From the NCBI GenBank assembly GCA_013368445.1, contig JAACJO010000003.1, positions 1 to 64,000 on the forward strand: a stretch of DNA of 64,000 nucleotides, written 5' to 3'. The notes under the pieces are model-generated. The model was not told the DNA's origin. It saw only the letters and a program-made list of their open reading frames with translations, and ran no database searches. This document shows, in pieces, positions 62,210 to 64,000 of the stretch. Source of the DNA: Leucocoprinus leucothites (lineage: Eukaryota > Basidiomycota > Agaricomycetes > Agaricales > Agaricaceae). The number at the start of each line of letters is the position of its first letter. Positions within the stretch are counted from its first letter, which is position 1. The translations under genes and the position numbers were made by a program.

Positions 62210-63130
62210 ACAATTCCTGGCATTCGTTAGCATTGTTGGCCACTTCATCAGACCATCTCGCCTTGCAGTCGAATCATGGCTCCTCTAGTCGCTTTCCAGC
62301 TGTCATGACCCTCGGAGAGACTCGAGCTAAATACTATGCTAGGCCATCTATAAGATGGGCTTGACAGCAGAACGGGTCAGGTGAGTTTCAAATCATTGAC
62401 TTCCTGCAGATTACATACGACTCAACTCCCTGCCACCAGAAGTGTTAGCAGTAGTGCCGAAATTCCATCGACTACTACCGATTGTGATGCAGGTCTCAGC
62501 CTTACGCCTGGTCTGGACATTGAACATGCCTTCGACGATTCTCCGACTTTCTCAACTGTTGGATCGGTACTTCTCGAATTCAAAGAAATAAGTATAATCG
62601 AATTCTTTTGTGTTCCTGCTTTGGCTGCCGGGGAGCAATATTATATTCGATATACGTGCAAGGACCGCCCGATGGTCGCCAAGGTACCCCAGACGTGTCT
62701 CGCATTCAACTATCTCCGGGCGACTAATAGTTGTGTATTATTCCCACAGGAAATATATCGCAGGTACCTCATCTTCGAATTACTAACTAAAGGTTTGTGG
62801 GTTGCTGGGTGCATTCATCCATTCTTTCCGTTCAAGATCGATGTTCATGATGGATTACATCGACTACCTGAGTTTCTTCCGCCTACAACTCTTGACACCC
62901 AGTCATTTTATGTCCAAATGGTCGGTTTTACTCTTACAAAGTATCCAGCTCCCGGCCATCATATGCTACCCCAAATGTCTCTTGTGAAAGCCCAACTCTA
63001 GCCCACTCGTTCTTCCGACATATACTAGCTTCGTTCTTCATGCGCTTACCATCTGCTTCACAGAGTGTCATCCACCCTTCAATCGCCCGGCCTCGGACCA
63101 TGGGGCTGATGAGCTCAAGAGGGGAGGCTG
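62210..63130 (+). repeat. Module R2, copy b (206-aa ORF)
   Basis: The longest form of R2. The frame 62381-63001 reads ...GLDIEHAFDDSPTFSTVGSV, then FFCVPALAAGEQYYIRYTCK and DRPMVAK. A GTACCC...CCACAG intron-like stretch lies at 62683-62750, followed by EIYRRYLIFELLTKGLWVAGC, TTLDTQSFYVQMVGFTLTKY. Similar residues survive in copy a despite frameshifts, so this was once a real protein. I do not recognise the family. Confidence 0.5.
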
Positions 63131-63643
63131 AAAAATAAAATGGGCGGGCGCAAGCGAGTTCACCGAATTCGAGTGGAGGTCAAATGGCATATTATTCAGT
63201 TTCACGACATCGTACGCAAAGCCCAATTAAAGTGTGCAGTTTAACTCAATGAAAAGACAGGGATATTTTCCATGATTATCTCGCCTGAAGTCAAGTAGGT
63301 AGCACTGTCGCACCCAATCTCGAGTTTGGATATACCGGTAAGTCAAACTTATGAACGCATGGCTTTTAAAAAATCGAGAAAGCACTTTCACAGCTACATC
63401 CCGCTCTCAAAATTTATTACTCTCCCTCCTTGACAAAACGGCCTCAATTTTTCAAACGCTGACCATATTAATTGCTGACCTAAGTGCATCGTGGTTCACC
63501 ACCCTGGATTTATGAGCATTTTGCTTCCCGCAGCAGCAGTTGAAGTCGTGGTCGTGGTCAGGCTCCTGCAGACACACACCACATACCATACCGACCCCCG
63601 TTCACCCCACTACCACACCCGTGCCTGGAGCCCCATCTTGTCG

Positions 63644-64000
63644 ATGTCGTTTTTACCTCACGCACATAATTTTGTGATTACGAACTCTGTGTTCGTCGAA
63701 CATCCCCAACGTGGACGAGGTATGCCATTCATTTTCCTCGCTGAATCGCTATGAGATAACTGTAAATTTGAAGGCATAGAGCTCCTTTACAACGCCTCTC
63801 GGATGGAGGGTGTTCACGATTCAGCCGCCAATGAATTTGCTGCAGAGTCTTTGCCAAAGACTCGACATAGCTCCATCCTCGAAGACCTATCCACATGGGC
63901 CCAATACTCGAGTCCCCCCTTCTCGTCGCTATGGATTATTGGCCCTGAATCCAACTTAGCGCACCTTTGTGCCAACAAGTTGGGGGATTACTTGGCCGCA
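63644..64000 (+). CDS. NACHT-like fragment lacking Walker A, copy N5 (cut by window edge)
   Basis: Exon 1 (63644-63719) reads MSFLPHAHNFVITNSVFVEH and so on. The intron is equivalent to that in N3. Exon 2 gives ELLYNASRMEGVHDSAANEF and, at the window end, GPESNLAHLCANKLGDYLAA. The frame is intact as far as it goes, and the P-loop is again missing. Confidence 0.6.

Larger units (their letters stand above)
45811..64000 (+). repeat. Tandem array of repeated modules around NACHT-like genes
   Basis: After the transposon, the sequence is built from a few modules that recur in plus orientation: N (NACHT-like gene plus 3' tail), R4, R6, R3 and sometimes R5 and R2. Order: tail-R4-R6-R3-N2-tail-R4-R3(degraded)-R4-R6-R5-R2-N3-tail-R4-R6-R3-N4-tail-R4-R6-R5-R2-N5. 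The left part of the array (35.7-38.97 kb: R2, N1) lies before the transposon. Divergence between copies ranges from near zero to about 30 percent, so copies arose at different times. The array runs past the right window edge. Confidence 0.8.

Overview
The window is nuclear DNA of a mushroom-forming basidiomycete (Agaricomycetes). Genes are cut by many short introns (about 45-75 bases, GT...AG). The recognisable proteins are typical of such fungi: GMC alcohol oxidase, RHO1, roadblock light chain, S10 carboxypeptidase, anchored aspartic protease, NACHT-like fragments, and a DUF6589/RecQ-type transposon. There is no sign of bacterial, viral or organellar sequence.

Layout. (1) 1-4.0 kb is mostly uninterpretable. 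It holds a diverged, minus-strand relative of modules found in the right-hand array. (2) 4.0-26.7 kb is the normal gene block: a decaying GMC oxidoreductase (+), peptidyl-tRNA hydrolase 2 (+), an AANAT-type acetyltransferase (-), a cytochrome P450 (+), a roadblock/LC7 protein (+), RHO1 (-), an AKAP7/ASCC1-type 2H protein (-), a membrane-anchored aspartic protease (+), an F-box/LRR-like protein (-), an alpha/beta hydrolase (-), a serine carboxypeptidase (-), and an intact GMC oxidoreductase (-) that is the inverted paralogue of the first gene. (3) 26.7-35.6 kb is gene-poor. It has a cluster of about 20 exact plus a dozen degenerate AGCGTGR motifs, a small secreted-protein gene, a multi-pass membrane protein and a few doubtful exons. 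(4) 35.6-64.0 kb is a tandem array of repeated modules. It contains five copies of a short NACHT-like gene whose Walker A loop is missing in every copy. Other modules (called R2-R6 here) recur in a partly fixed order, and a duplicated block has a period of about 9.34 kb. (5) Inside the array, 250 bp after the first NACHT-like gene, sits a 6.83-kb DNA transposon (38979-45810). It has 272-bp inverted repeats, a probable 9-bp target duplication, a DUF6589 gene (+) and a RecQ-like helicase gene (-) that converge tail to tail.

The most notable result is the transposon. Its DUF6589 frame runs about 2.9 kb without a frameshift inside exons, but carries ten in-frame stops, all explainable by C-to-T change. 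Helicase motif VI has two such stops. The two inverted repeats differ at five sites, all C:G to T:A in the right copy and four of them at CpG. This is the footprint of RIP-like or methyl-CpG decay. Paralogous array copies provide the empty insertion site.

The central genes are housekeeping or secretory and do not form an obvious pathway. The secreted enzymes (GMC oxidases, S10 peptidase, aspartic protease) suit an extracellular degradative lifestyle. I saw no tRNA, rRNA or CRISPR array. All functional calls rest on motifs read by eye; no database search was possible.
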